Origin: Osmia lignaria lignaria
Taxonomy: Eukaryota > Arthropoda > Insecta > Hymenoptera > Megachilidae
DNA: 64,000 nt
Reading direction: 5' to 3'
Assembly (NCBI RefSeq): GCF_051020975.1
Contig: NC_135041.1
Coordinates: 10,118,256-10,182,255 of the forward strand
This document shows, one piece after another, positions 51,114 to 63,119 of this stretch (position 1 is the stretch's first letter; the number at the start of each line of letters is the position of its first letter). The notes beneath the pieces were generated by a model. That model worked only from the letters and a program-made list of their open reading frames with translations, was not told the origin of the DNA and did no database searches. Position numbers and translations under genes: made by a program.

Positions 51114-54100
51114 TTTGTGGGGTGAAAACGAGTATCCCGTGAGTCGGGAACACAAGATACGAGCGACAGAACGTGGCAGACACCGAGCGAGCTCGTGATC
51201 CTGGCGAGGCATACAAAGTAAGACAACTCCGTGAAACAATGAATAACAAATGGAAATTGAATCGAGGTTATTAAGCTAAACGCGTGCCGGCTTATCTTGT
51301 TGCGACTTATGAATTATTAATACCGTCTGCGTCATAATACTCGGCCGGGACGGGGTAGGAAGAAAATTATTTTATCGGCTCCGAGGATTGCGGCGAACGC
51401 ATCGCGTGAGAATTTAATGACAGGATGGCGATGAGAAGACACGACGGTACACGATGCTTCGTTATGACTCGCTTTTGTTTATTATGTATCATATCCTGTT
51501 CCACAGCCTTTATGTGGCTCGTGTTTTAGCTACAATTTACATATTTACTCTAAAAAACTAGTGGCATCGGCATTTTCTATCGAACTTGAAATCTGAAGAT
51601 TCTTATGATTTTTATGTTACATACTAAATAACTGTTCTATTTCACATCGCAAGTGGATTCGAAATACAGATGAACCGTGTACACTTATCGAACAATTAGT
51701 TTCATTAAGTGCACACATCCAGGAGGACCAATTATTCCGTTCTTCGGTTGCAGCTCTACTGAAAAGTACATTGTGGCCGGTGCACTTAAGACCCGGCCAT
51801 TGTGCTCGCAACAACAGAAGTTACCAGTCTGCTAAGCGCTTTCGTCACGTGCGGCCCAGCCTGACCATTCCCACGACCACAGCGACAATTGTAATTAATG
51901 ATGCTAAATTAGATCTGAGTCGGTTGAACTTCTTTCGAAAGCCTCTTAATGGTCTGACAGAGGGTCAGTATTATCGTCGCGCATTTAAATCTATTAACGG
52001 GGTCAAATCGTCGACGTTCTCAAAATTCTCACCCTCGGTAATGTTCAATTAAATCGAACAATAGTCGAAGAAGTTGAGGTCTTTTTGCTATGAAACGATG
52101 AGAAAGGGAACACGGATCGTCAAGAAGGAAGCATAAGGAACAACGGGAAGCATCGTAAAGCAGCAACTTCCAGTTGAATCTGTTAACCAGGAATGAGGAT
52201 TTAACTCGTCACTCGAATAAAGGACAAACCTCGTATACGCTAATAGAGGGGCGTACTTGAAGGAACTGTTGTTAACAATGCATCTGAATTCTCGAATACG
52301 ATTATCCGACAGTAAGGTGTCGTAAAAGGAAACGTGAAATAGGAACGAGAATACGTACGGAGCCGATCTTCTTCGCTTTAAAACTTTCACGATTCTACAG
52401 AAGGAACAGCCAAAGGGGACGTTAATGCGACGTCGTCATTCGTCGCTGCGCGGTGAAAACTTAACGCACAGTCGACATCCTGAATAAAGCAACGTGGATA
52501 ACTCGTCCTGCTCGAAGAGCTTGTCATCGATTTCTTCTCCAGTCGCGAGAAAAAAGGAATTTTGTAGATCTGAAGAAAATAGATTTCCGAAAAATCAATA
52601 ATAAGAATTTAGAGGGAACATTGATTTTTTATGGACAGTTAATCCTCGAAAAATGATTAGAGTAACGCTTTAAACTACAATACTAATTAATTAATTCGGG
52701 AATTTGCAGATAAGTGGAAATCCGAAGAAATTTCACGGTTCACGTTAATTAAGCAGCACGGTATCACTTTGTGCCGGTGGTAATCCCTTTAAGATCAATC
52801 GACTATGATTCGGTTGGTGGGAAGCAGGAACACGCTGCGATGATATACCGCACACGATTTTGATTATCCGCAGGACCGTCGTTAGCAATTTCCGTAGTCG
52901 GTTGCTAGGACGGCGTCGAATAACCACGAAGTACGGATGCCAGTGAGAGTTAAGCTGGTATTTCGCTCACACGAATATCTACACGTTTCTGCTACGAAAC
53001 ACGATACACGCTTGTCAAACGTTTCTCCTAAACTTATCCTGAATGAAAATTTCCAAAAAAATTCTATTTTTACTCATTTACTCATTCTTTGTACACACAT
53101 ACTCCTTCCCAAGTACCACTTTTTATTCTCGAACCATTTAAAATTAGCCTGTTTTTATGAAACGATCAAAAGTTTATTTTCTCCCCGTTTTACGAAGCCG
53201 GAGAGTATTGGCGCGTAGGTGTCGCGAGCACAAGGGGTGCATTACATAAAATAGAGCTGTCGTAAATTGAGTTCGCGCGGAAGGGCCTCTGTACGCGAGA
53301 AAAATTCTGCGTCTATCAAAGTTTGTAGCCTGGCAGAACGGTTGTTACTTCGTTTCGCCCGACGATTTTACAGTACGCCGTTCTTGCTTGGCTGCCGAGA
53401 AAGGGGAACGAGTAAAAATGGAACGGCTCAATCTTGCCGTACCAAACTTACTCCTTACATAATAATTCCATCAAATTATCGATACAAATAAAATTTATAA
53501 CCCGAGAATTACGAACGGTAAAAAATAGTAGAAACGAGACGATGAAAAACAGGAGGAATTAAACAAAGAAATAGAAACAGGGAAAAGAGGTCAAAGGAAT
53601 TGAAAATAATGATAAAATACGGCAAGATTGATTGCGACAAAAGTGGTAGGGAAAAAATATTGCAATCTGTATAGAATCCACGAAAATCGCTTTTGACTGT
53701 CGCTTTGATTCATCTCCTACCTCTTCTACATCGACGATGCCGTGTGACAACTGAAATATGAATCCAAAGAATATCTTGACTCTCCGTTTCCAAGAAAGGA
53801 ATCATAAATCATACGATGAACGGTAAAGAAAAATACGATCGTCTGCGAATCGAGGATAATGTCCAGCATGAAATTATAGGTCGATTAGTTCCTGGGGAAT
53901 TTTACTCTTAATCAAAGGTAAAGTCTCGATTAGTTCGGCTCGATACCGTGCACGAAAGTGTGGTTACAATTGGAATATCGCGTCTGGCTTAAAGCCAGAT
54001 TAACGTGCCGAATATCCGCGTTGAAATTCGCTTCGAAAGACACGATCGGTTTACCAGGGTCGTGCCCATTAAGCGACCGACTCGTTTACTCTCCCATCTC

Positions 54101-54340
54101 CCATCTACCTATTAATTATTTCGCCTTTTAAACCCTTCGAACCTTCGAACGTTTCCTTTACCTGTCTCGTTCAAAGATATTCTATTAAATTGCACAACGC
54201 CCTGTGGGAGAAGTTTGGGTCGTATCTAATAAACGTTATCCGTTTCGCGAAGAAACACGGACCGAGTCACGTAAGTGGGACAGGTAATCTTGTTTGGCAG
54301 AGGTGCGACAATGTGTTCCGTGTTTGAGACAAACTGTTCG

Positions 54341-54358
54341 TGAGAAGTACACTTCTCA
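54341..54358. repeat. 8-bp inverted repeat, 2-nt spacer
   Basis: Tgagaagt and acttctca flank ac. It resembles a nuclear-receptor or other dimer site in layout, but no factor is assigned. Confidence 0.7.
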
Positions 54359-56968
54359 AGCTAAACTCGAAGAAAAATTGATTATTTAACACGTTCGCCG
54401 CTCGGTTCAATCGCATTTATTTAAAATACCATCGTTTCATCTGTCAATTTAAATGTGAATTGAATGCCACAGGAGATATCGATAGATGGCATAGCAGATA
54501 AGACATATTTTCTATAATATATTAATATCATACCGTTCACGCTAGACAGAAAGTGGAAAGTTTAATTTGAATCGATCGTATCACGACTGATTGCAGTTTA
54601 ATGACGTGGGAAAAATGAACACATATAGCACGACACGCAATAAATATAATTATTCAGAATATGATGGTTTCATTTTCCAATTTAAACTTTCCATCCGCTA
54701 CTTCAGAACCGAATATGATATAAACACTACTCAGAATTTCTTTTCTATTTCTGTTTCGATTATTCGATTGTATTAAATTCATGTTGCTGGTATTTTGTTA
54801 TGAATATTTAATACTCCCGGTATCGGAGGATAAATTTTCTCTGCAACAAATACTATCATTGAAAATTCCATTCTAGTGATATTTTAATCCATGTGTCAAA
54901 TATCCGGTCGGATAATTTGACAGCAACTTGGAAAGTTCCTTAAAATTTGACGGTTTTTGAGGATAAAATAGGAACTGAAAACGGACCTAGCAAATTTTAC
55001 CCACTATCGAGGACTAATGGGTATTTAATTAACTTCGATAAAATATTCATAGGATACGGAATAAGTATCGTGTTGTTTGCGAATGGAGGATCGATAAGTG
55101 TCGAAAATCGCTGCAACGGTGATAATCGAGCCTTCGGTTTTACCCAAATATGCATCGTTTGCATTCTACCTCGCGACACGAGCGTTCTTCGTTAACAGAC
55201 TGTGTTATCCCGATCGATGGCATCGTTAAACACTGCACGCAGGTTAAACATGCAACAGTATGAAATCGGGATTACGCTGCTTTCGCAGGAAGCACATACT
55301 CGAGAATCGCGTAGTAATACCCTGGCCTCAACGATTAGAGCTTACGAGCTTGCACTGCTCTTGTCTGCTTCTCTCTTCTTCCTCCCCTATTTCTCTTATC
55401 CTGCCTCTCTATCGCTCCAACCCTCTCCTGTCTTCACGTCGATATGCATATAGTAAATTCATATTCTCTAAATTTACGCTACCTACACAACAGAACACGA
55501 ACGCTCTTTCTACCTGTCCCACTTGAAAATAAATTCCAACGATAGATCTTAGATGAACAATAACAGCGCTGAATTTAATAGAAATCAAATTACTAATTGG
55601 AGTTGATTTTCTTTGAATTTGGTAATTGAAATAATATCTAGTCAGGATGAAAGGTACTACTCAAGAAACGCTTAATAAAGATTATAAGCGTTTTTGTAAT
55701 GTTAGAACGACGTTACGCAGCCTGTTAAGAGGAGCACCAACAAGTTGCTCGTATAATGTTATTTAGCTACAAGCAGGAGCGTGTCCAGGGTTTCGAGTTA
55801 ATTGAGGTCGTGCGAGTTGCGGCTTCCATCAGTTAAGATGCAATTGATGGCCAATACGGTGGTTGAAATGCAAATGAAAGCGTTAACTTAGCGTTAACTA
55901 ACTCGCAAGAAGCTCTTTACACAGAACGAGTAACGTCCATTGCTCTCTATTCAGAAACTTACAACGATTCAAAGCGTGAACGCATAAAACAGTAACCATT
56001 ACTCTAATGGAAATGCAGTGGTCAATTTCAACTGAAAGCGTCAACGATTATTCAGAAACGAATAGTTAGTTTGGGAAGTTTTAACCGCATGGACGAATAT
56101 GTGGGTAATGAGTGCCCCGGTGTTCCAATTTCGAAAACGCAAACGCAACATATATCACGTCACGTTGATTGATCAAACTGTGCCATGATGAACGGTGACG
56201 CGTAATCTTCTTTTTGCTTAAAAAAACCGCAAAGATAAATCTGTCAAAATCGCACTTCTAGTTGAAATTTTTGCAGGAGATATTTCTGCACGTAACTTTG
56301 TATAAAATTTTGTAAGAAAGGAAACTGAAGAGGGCAAGCAGATTAATACTGATCTCCTTAGAAACTTTGTTCAAATTTAGAAACTCTTACATAAAAATTC
56401 TAAACATATGTAATAAAGAAAAACGTTTTACGTCTCTGACAAAGTATCATCAAGTGGGCAAAATATATTACTCGCCGAAATTGCGGACATCGGTGAATTT
56501 AGAGGATAAAAGTGTAGGTGGCTCGTGAAGATGGCAAGCTAGAAAGTACCGGGGCCAACGGGGAATAAAGGATAAAAGCGGAATAATGTAATGCACGGAA
56601 TGATCGTTAGCGACGACGAAACGTCTGCTGTCGAGAGCTGAAGCTTTATTACCGTCGAAATGGATTTTTCGCGGCCAGACGTGGAAAAGTGATTGCGACA
56701 CAGCGCGGTCCACACGCGTCTCAGACACGCCACTCGTGGAATTGCAGCTTCCAAATTGAGAAAAATATTTTCCACCGTTGCATGTCGAAACGAAACGTTT
56801 TGTTCGAAGCAGTGCTCGTTAATTTGCTCGACGCTCTTGCAACAGCTTCAGGTTCTTTTTTACGAAGACGCCTTTAATTTAAATTCTACACTGAGCAGAA
56901 AATCAGCGCGTGTTGTAGTGGCGCAATATAACTTGGGTTCATTAATCGACGGATAAAAAAATTAACGA

Positions 56969-57028
56969 AAAAACGCAGAAGAGGCGCCCATTATTTCAAT
57001 TCTTCGAGCGTTTTAATTTATTTTCGAA
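56969..57028. repeat. Diverged direct repeat, copy 1
   Basis: This copy and 57166-57227 align over roughly 56-60 bases with most positions shared. The best-kept core is ccattatttca, then cttcga, then a T-rich run and tttattttcga. The partner lies about 200 bp downstream in the same orientation. It may be an old local duplication or two fragments of one repeat family. Confidence 0.6.
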
Positions 57029-57165
57029 CTTAGGAATTTAACAACGAAAATCGTTCAGCTTTCTTTGCCACTTACAAATATGAAATTTTAATTAATTTTT
57101 CAAAGAATTTCATATTTCTTGAATTCGTATAAATAAACGAATAACTCTTGTTGACTGTCGAATAA
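57029..57165. other. Spacer between repeat copies, with hairpin
   Basis: It contains a perfect 12-bp inverted repeat at 57076-57087 and 57106-57117 (aaatatgaaatt / aatttcatattt) with an 18-nt AT-rich loop. No coding sequence is seen. Confidence 0.6.
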
Positions 57166-57227
57166 TAAAAACCGCTGAAGAAACGTCCATTATTTCAGCC
57201 TTCGAATGGTTTTCGTTTATTTTCGAG
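57166..57227. repeat. Diverged direct repeat, copy 2
   Basis: Same orientation as the copy at 56969-57028, sharing ccattatttca, cttcga and tttattttcga. The ATG of the 147-codon plus-strand frame at 57206-57649 lies inside this copy, so that frame starts in repeat sequence. Confidence 0.6.
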
Positions 57228-60200
57228 AGAAAGAATGGAGCAACGGGAAGCAGCTGATGGAAAGACAGCCGCGAAAGCAATATAATAGAGACCAGCCGAA
57301 GAAACAAAGTGTCATGGGGAGGATGATTTCAGGCTCGTGGCAGCTTGGACGTACGTGCTATGGCGCTCAATATTGCGTCGGGGTTATTGCGAGAAAGGTG
57401 GAAACCGCAGGTTACGGCCAGAAGCAGCAGAAACTTCCCTGGACCGCAATAAATAGAGATATCCGGCAAATATCGAGATCCTTCCAGTCGTCGAACCCAT
57501 ATGTTCGCTCTGAACCGAGCAATTTAGAAATGCAAGAGAACGATCATGATCGGATTTATGGCACATTGATACTTATCGTTAGCGATAACCGAAGATACCA
57601 TAAAAACTTGAATTTTATTTCTAATCGTTTGACAAATTCAAATTCATGACAGTGTCTGTCGAAAAAAACAAATCTACCGATCGAAAGACTATATATCACA
57701 CGATTGGAAACAACAAAGTTAATAAATCATTGATGCTGGTGTCATGTAGCGCGCCTGATAAACTATTCCAGCCTTCCATTCTATATTGCAAACAACGCGA
57801 AGTTACTACTGCAACTCTTGGCATTGCAGCAGCAAAATTACCAGCAAAATAGTTTCGTAAGAAGGAGCCTGTTCCAGGCGAATTCGTTGAAGGGAATCTT
57901 ATCGTATAACGAGAAGTGAACCTTGCAAGATACGATGGGAGATATCTCAAACGTTTGAACATCCACGTATTATATAGTACATAATATCAATGTAACGGAG
58001 GTTCCCTGTACATTCGTAATCCGGCGTCAGACAAGCGTGGATGTGTATGTTATCCGGTTCAGTAATCCGGACGTGGCGGATATTACAGGTATCCGCGTCA
58101 CTGTCATACAACAAAAGATTACATTGTATCGTGCGAAGCATCCCAAGTTCATTGCTTATTTCCCGTTTTGTGAAACTAGAATTTGTATAGCACTGGTAAG
58201 AAGGCTCGTTGTAACAAATCGATGAAATACGATTCTTTTAATAAAGATCGATGAACGCCGTTGGAAGCAGTTTGCACGCATGCCGATGGTCAGTGTAAAC
58301 TGTCGCGAATTAGGTTGACCAAGCTAACGATGCATCGAGTGCAACAATGACGACAGCGTTCAAGCACTCAACGGGCGGTGCTAACGAGGTTAGATTATGC
58401 CGGTGTGCTGCCAAGCGAACCGATGCGACTCGAATTTCAGACGAACGTATCGATTGTTTTCTACACGGACAGGTGATCGCAAATTGACCGCACGTTGCGC
58501 GGTTTAAACGAGTTACCACTGTCTTATTGTTCCTTCAGCTGGTTGAAATTGACCCACCTTATCGTATAATACGTACTGAGTAATTGAAACGTTTGGAATC
58601 CTTTAACTTTGCAGTGGGTCGTTCATATCGCAGTAGTCGTACAGGCTCATAAGTCAGCCGTGTTAATAAGAAATTGCAGCGATATTATAATCTAATTCTA
58701 AGTTTCAATGGAAACGTATTTGATTTTGGAGTAATTTCAATGTTGACCTAAATATTGTCTGATCGAATCGAGTGGTCTCTCTGTACCGCATCGAACAGAT
58801 GTTAACTATTTACCTGGACCAATCGCTGCTTCTATTCAGTTGTCCCGAACGCTCACCTGCACCTGTCCTCGAATTCAAAGGAAACGAGTGCCCACCTCGA
58901 TGTGATTGGCATTCAACCACGTCCACCTGGACTCTTTTCTAAACTCTACGTCAAGGGAATCATCCTTAACGGGTATCCAGTAACTCCGAAAAATTGCTAT
59001 TCAAAATATTTATTTCATCCATGGTGGATGATGACGACCTAAATTCTCGTTGGAAATTATTAAAGTTTTCTGTGAGAATTCTGAATAATTTAATTAAGGA
59101 GCTAAATTTGATGATGATAATGAAGGGCATAATAAAAAATTTGAACAATCCGAAGCGTTAATGCTTTCGATGGATAGATGAAAATGGTCAGAAGGTAACA
59201 AGAGGATGGGTAAGAGGACGGCGATAGAGCGAAGAGACGACAGGAAACTCGCTTTGATGTTTAACCATTGCAGCTGCTAGGTATTTCGAGAATTTCCCAG
59301 ACATTCGGTGGAGCGGTTCTGTAATACAGCTTCGTATGTAACTACAGCGAGAAGGCCCGGTCCGGCAATCCAACCGGCGAGCCAACTTCTGAAGTATTTC
59401 GTTCCGGCTTGGTTAACAGCGGCGGAGGCGCAGCCGCGTTACGAGATCGGACCGCACAGCACGTGGTAATTACCACCTCGTGGCTACCTTGCAAATATCA
59501 TCGTTTCCGGAATCGAGCAAGCCTCTGCGAGCATACTGCCGCAAAATTACAAGTTATTCCTTAATGAAGATCAGCCGATGTTCAGGAAACAAGCTAAACC
59601 TTTCAGTTTTTTTAATCGTAAACTTCATTTGCACGTGCCGACGCGTAAACTTTGAATTACAAAATGGTCCCGAAGCTAATTGTATGAAATTTAAATAACG
59701 CAATCACGTTCGAGCTAAGAAGCTTCCTTGTGGGAGTTAATTATCCTCCACGTCGCGCAAATAATTCGTTACTTTTAGACGTAAATTACTAGAAACTGCA
59801 AGAGACACTGATTGGGAGACGAAGAGAAATTTCGGGCCGGAAACGAAATTAACAGTGCTTCGTGGAATACTTGAATCTCATAATGACGCGGAAAGCTGCG
59901 AATCAAACGTACGCTTTCACGCACCTTGTACGTTTTTCGCCAACCTTTTGAACCGAACTCATCGTGATATTACCGTTTCGGGAATAATCGAACGTTTTCA
60001 ACGTTAAAAGCGGCGCTGGTGTTAGTCGAGGCCAATGAAAAACCGGAAACGCGAATGCGAGGCGGTAGTAAAGCGAACGAATTCGAGGGAAATGATGCAC
60101 TGTATTGTGCGTGTAACGTTCCCTCGGAAACGAAAGCGTTATTCGGCGAATAATGTTACTTCCCGGCGAATACTGGGGCCAGACTGTTAATTTTCTGAAT

Positions 60201-62774
60201 GCGTTTTACTGTTGACCCCTATTTCGAGCCGCAAATTCATGTCATCGACGGTCATTATCACTTGTGTACACTACGATTCATGTGCGTTACAATTTTCAGT
60301 GATGCGAACGCGTTAAATGCAGTACAGGTCAAAGTAGTACATAGAAAATTGAAGACGTGCAATAGATAGAAAGAGCATGGATAATGACAGGGAAAATTAA
60401 GTCAAAATCACAAACATGTGGTACTGGCCCTCGGTGTTAAAGAGCTTAGTTTAATACAGGTAACTATGTTGACATACGAAATGGGAGTTCAAATATAAAA
60501 ATGATAATATAATAGCTTGGTACAAGATAACTGAATTGATTGAAATACTAAAGCAAATACAGCCACGCCATACCGTGCTCTGCTATGGTATCCTTTCGTT
60601 TTGAAACCCTATTACCCCCGGTCTCTATTTTCTCTCACAAGATTCAATTAGAGCGCAAGATAATTACGTGGCGTTGTATTTGATAAGAATTGACGGTAAA
60701 ACCCGTCATTGTTTTCCATTAGAAACGCCGAAGAAAGGAGTTTTACGGTAGAAAGTACACCAGAAACGATTCTTGTTTTTCTACAGTGAAAACAAAGAAA
60801 CGACGCGAAAGATTAGAGATACATACGCGGAAAATAATTTGAACTAGGATAATTGTATGCAAATGATACGAAGCCGCAAGCCGTAAGACAGCCAACACGA
60901 AATTGAAACCGTGCGAAAGGCGTGTGCGGGTGCTGTTCGTGTTTGGCCAAGGACCGGAAATTGCGAAGCCACTGTTTTCCTAATTTCGGACACGAATGAA
61001 AGCGCCAGCCGACGACTAATAAATACAAACGATTCTCTTCTCTTCATAAATAATCTAAGCCGGCTGCAAACACGTGGACAATCCGATTTAATGAAGTTGA
61101 CGAACATCCTTTCGAATGCGACAATTTCTCTGAAACTCACTGGTCCATTTTGTTTCGCGTTCAATTAATAACGTGCAATATTTCCGGTTAATCTCACGAC
61201 ACTGTATTCATTTCAAAATATTAGCAACATAATAATTCGAACTTACTGAAAGTATTACGGCAATTATAAAGACGAAACTTGGAAATAGTACTGACATAAC
61301 CAAATAAATAATATTTGCTGTTAAACAGCAACAAATTAAAAATATTCGACGAAACAATTGTTCGTTTAATATAAATTGATCAATCCATTAATATGGAACT
61401 AAAGTAGGAAATATCAAACGTACCTGTAATAAATAAATCGTGCACACCCTACGTAGCGAAACACGAATGATTTTGTATTAATGCTAATGACACGACAGTG
61501 ATTGTAATAATATTTAACATTTCTATTTCATTTGTATACCTGTATCATAATATATGCAGATTAATTGCACGATCGCGTAACAGTACACGCGACAAGAGTA
61601 ACGTTTGTGTAATTAAAACGGAATTTAATTTCAATTGAAAACCAAGCCAGAAGAGATGCAGCACTTGAAAATACTCGGTATTAGTTATCAGCGCGGAAAC
61701 GCGAATAAGATGAGCATAATTATCTTGGAGTGAATAGCTAAGAAACACCGTGGAAAATAAGAGCGCTCTCGTTCTTTGATATTAATGAGCGTTTGCAATG
61801 AAGTCGTCTAATTTGAGAGACGATCTATCATCGCGGCAATTTCTGCCAATTATTCCATCGAATGAAGCCCTTTCACCCTTTGAAGCTGACACAGACCAAC
61901 GAACGGAAAACATTCGAAATTCACGATAAATTAATATAAAAATAAATTTGTGTATTTTCTGGGAATACGTTCGTTACATTGGAGCTAATGAGCAATTTGA
62001 AAACTTTATGAATTTTTTGTTTGGAGCAGTAAACATCAAGTAGCACGGAGGAAATAAGCAAAAGGGCCTCCCAGTTCATTGGACATCGACGAACAAGAAG
62101 AAATCGTAAAGATTCAGCCGGATCGTTAGAGTGTTAACGAGGATAAATCTCGCAAGCTCGCGACGGAATACCGTCGGACCCTTGCATCCGGCCGGCAAAA
62201 AGGGCCAAGCATTCCGGCTCGGTTTCCTGCATTCCAGCACGCTTGCATTTCACGCTGTCCATGTAAATCTCCGCGCGGTACGTTCTTATCTTCGCGCGGA
62301 TATAAAGCCGGCCCTAGTTCCGAGCCTCTTTTACGGTGTTAAGGTGACAAAGGGAGGAAAAAGCTCTGGCTAGCAGGAAGGGTATAAGGACGTCCAAAGC
62401 GCGCCATTTATTCCCTGGCTACCGCTCAGCAAGTGGCTGCAACTCGCATACGCACATACATAAAACCACCCTGTTACTACCTTTTGCCTTTTCCACCGGC
62501 AGTTTTCATACATGCTGGCAATCTACGGCAATGTGCCGCAGTGCTGAGGCTACGCGAAAATCCCATAGAAGCGTGTAACACATTGCCGCTGAAGCTGTTT
62601 CGAAAACGAGCGAAAGAGAGGAGGGAGAATTCAGATTAAGTGGAATAAATCAATAGCAACCGCGCCATCGGATACTAAAGCGACAGCATAGGATAGGAGT
62701 TCGAGAATTTTATTTCTACTTTCCTCTGCTAATATTTATTCAATTATCTTAACACCCTCCTGCGTCTCTTACAG
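57228..62774. other. Long non-coding stretch, no gene recognised
   Basis: The 147-codon plus-strand frame from 57206 opens with a true ATG but is Gln/Arg/Ser-rich, overlaps an open frame on the other strand and matches nothing I know. A 12-bp perfect palindrome (cgatcatgatcg) lies at 57541-57552. A hairpin with ATCCG-rich sequence lies at 58070-58099. A GC-rich island at about 62130-62640 has open frames of low-complexity type. Confidence 0.5.
58070..58099. repeat. Hairpin with 3-nt bulge in ATCCG-rich patch
   Basis: Gacg-tgg-cggata pairs with tatccg-cgtc around the loop ttacagg: ten pairs with a 3-base bulge. The pentamer atccg occurs in both orientations several times between 58045 and 58095. 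Confidence 0.65.
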
Positions 62775-63119
62775 GTGGAAGAAAATCACGAAGCGAGCAA
62801 CAGAGAATTATTATTAGCCCGACGGCTCGCTGATGTCGCCGTGAATGTGAAGGCAGAGCCATGCAATTTGCACTTGCTACCGTCAACGCGGACTGCGCTC
62901 TACAGCCGCTTTATTAAACTCGCGGAAACTGTTTCGCTTAAAATTACATCCGGATTAGGCGAAGCTAAGTGCTGGCTGGCCGGGATCAGAATGCATACGC
63001 CCGGTCGCGCTACTTGCTTGCTGTCGACACGAGCGCAACGATTTTGTTACCCGTTTAATTATATCTCTTTGCTGTTAAATTCGCGTGCTACTTTTCGGCG
63101 GAAAAAATCGAGTATCTGA
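62775..63119 (+). CDS. Open frame behind a strong acceptor, possible terminal exon
   Basis: A strong acceptor (branch-like ttaac, then caccctcctgcgtctcttacag) ends at 62774. The frame that starts with the first exon base is open for 114 codons to a TGA at 63117-63119. It begins VEENHEASNRELLLARRLAD, a charged and helix-like stretch, then turns into a mixed Leu/Ser/Arg-rich sequence with Cys and no recognisable motif. There is no ATG near the start, so it would have to be a last or internal exon. The region is GC-richer than average, which favours chance open frames. The acceptor is the best plus-strand acceptor I noticed beside a long frame. No family is recognised. Confidence 0.25.
   Translation: MEENHEASNRELLLARRLADVAVNVKAEPCNLHLLPSTRTALYSRFIKLAETVSLKITSGLGEAKCWLAGIRMHTPGRATCLLSTRAQRFCYPFNYISLLLNSRATFRRKKSSI

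Larger units (their letters stand above)
46168..56968. other. Long non-coding stretch, no gene recognised
   Basis: AT-rich DNA with GC-richer islands at about 46300-46500, 49930-50360, 50500-50800 and 50990-51200. Features seen are a hairpin with C-rich loop at 51094-51113 (cacacac / gtgtgtg), a 7-bp stem with a 3-nt loop at 53983-53999 (tctggct / agccaga), and an 8-bp inverted repeat with a 2-nt spacer at 54341-54358 (tgagaagt / acttctca). Frames are 60-110 codons, often paired on both strands, with none recognised. Confidence 0.55.

Noticed and set aside
57206..57649. 147-codon plus-strand frame with true ATG
   Set aside because: It starts inside a repeat copy, has no recognised motif, and its length is near the expected maximum by chance.
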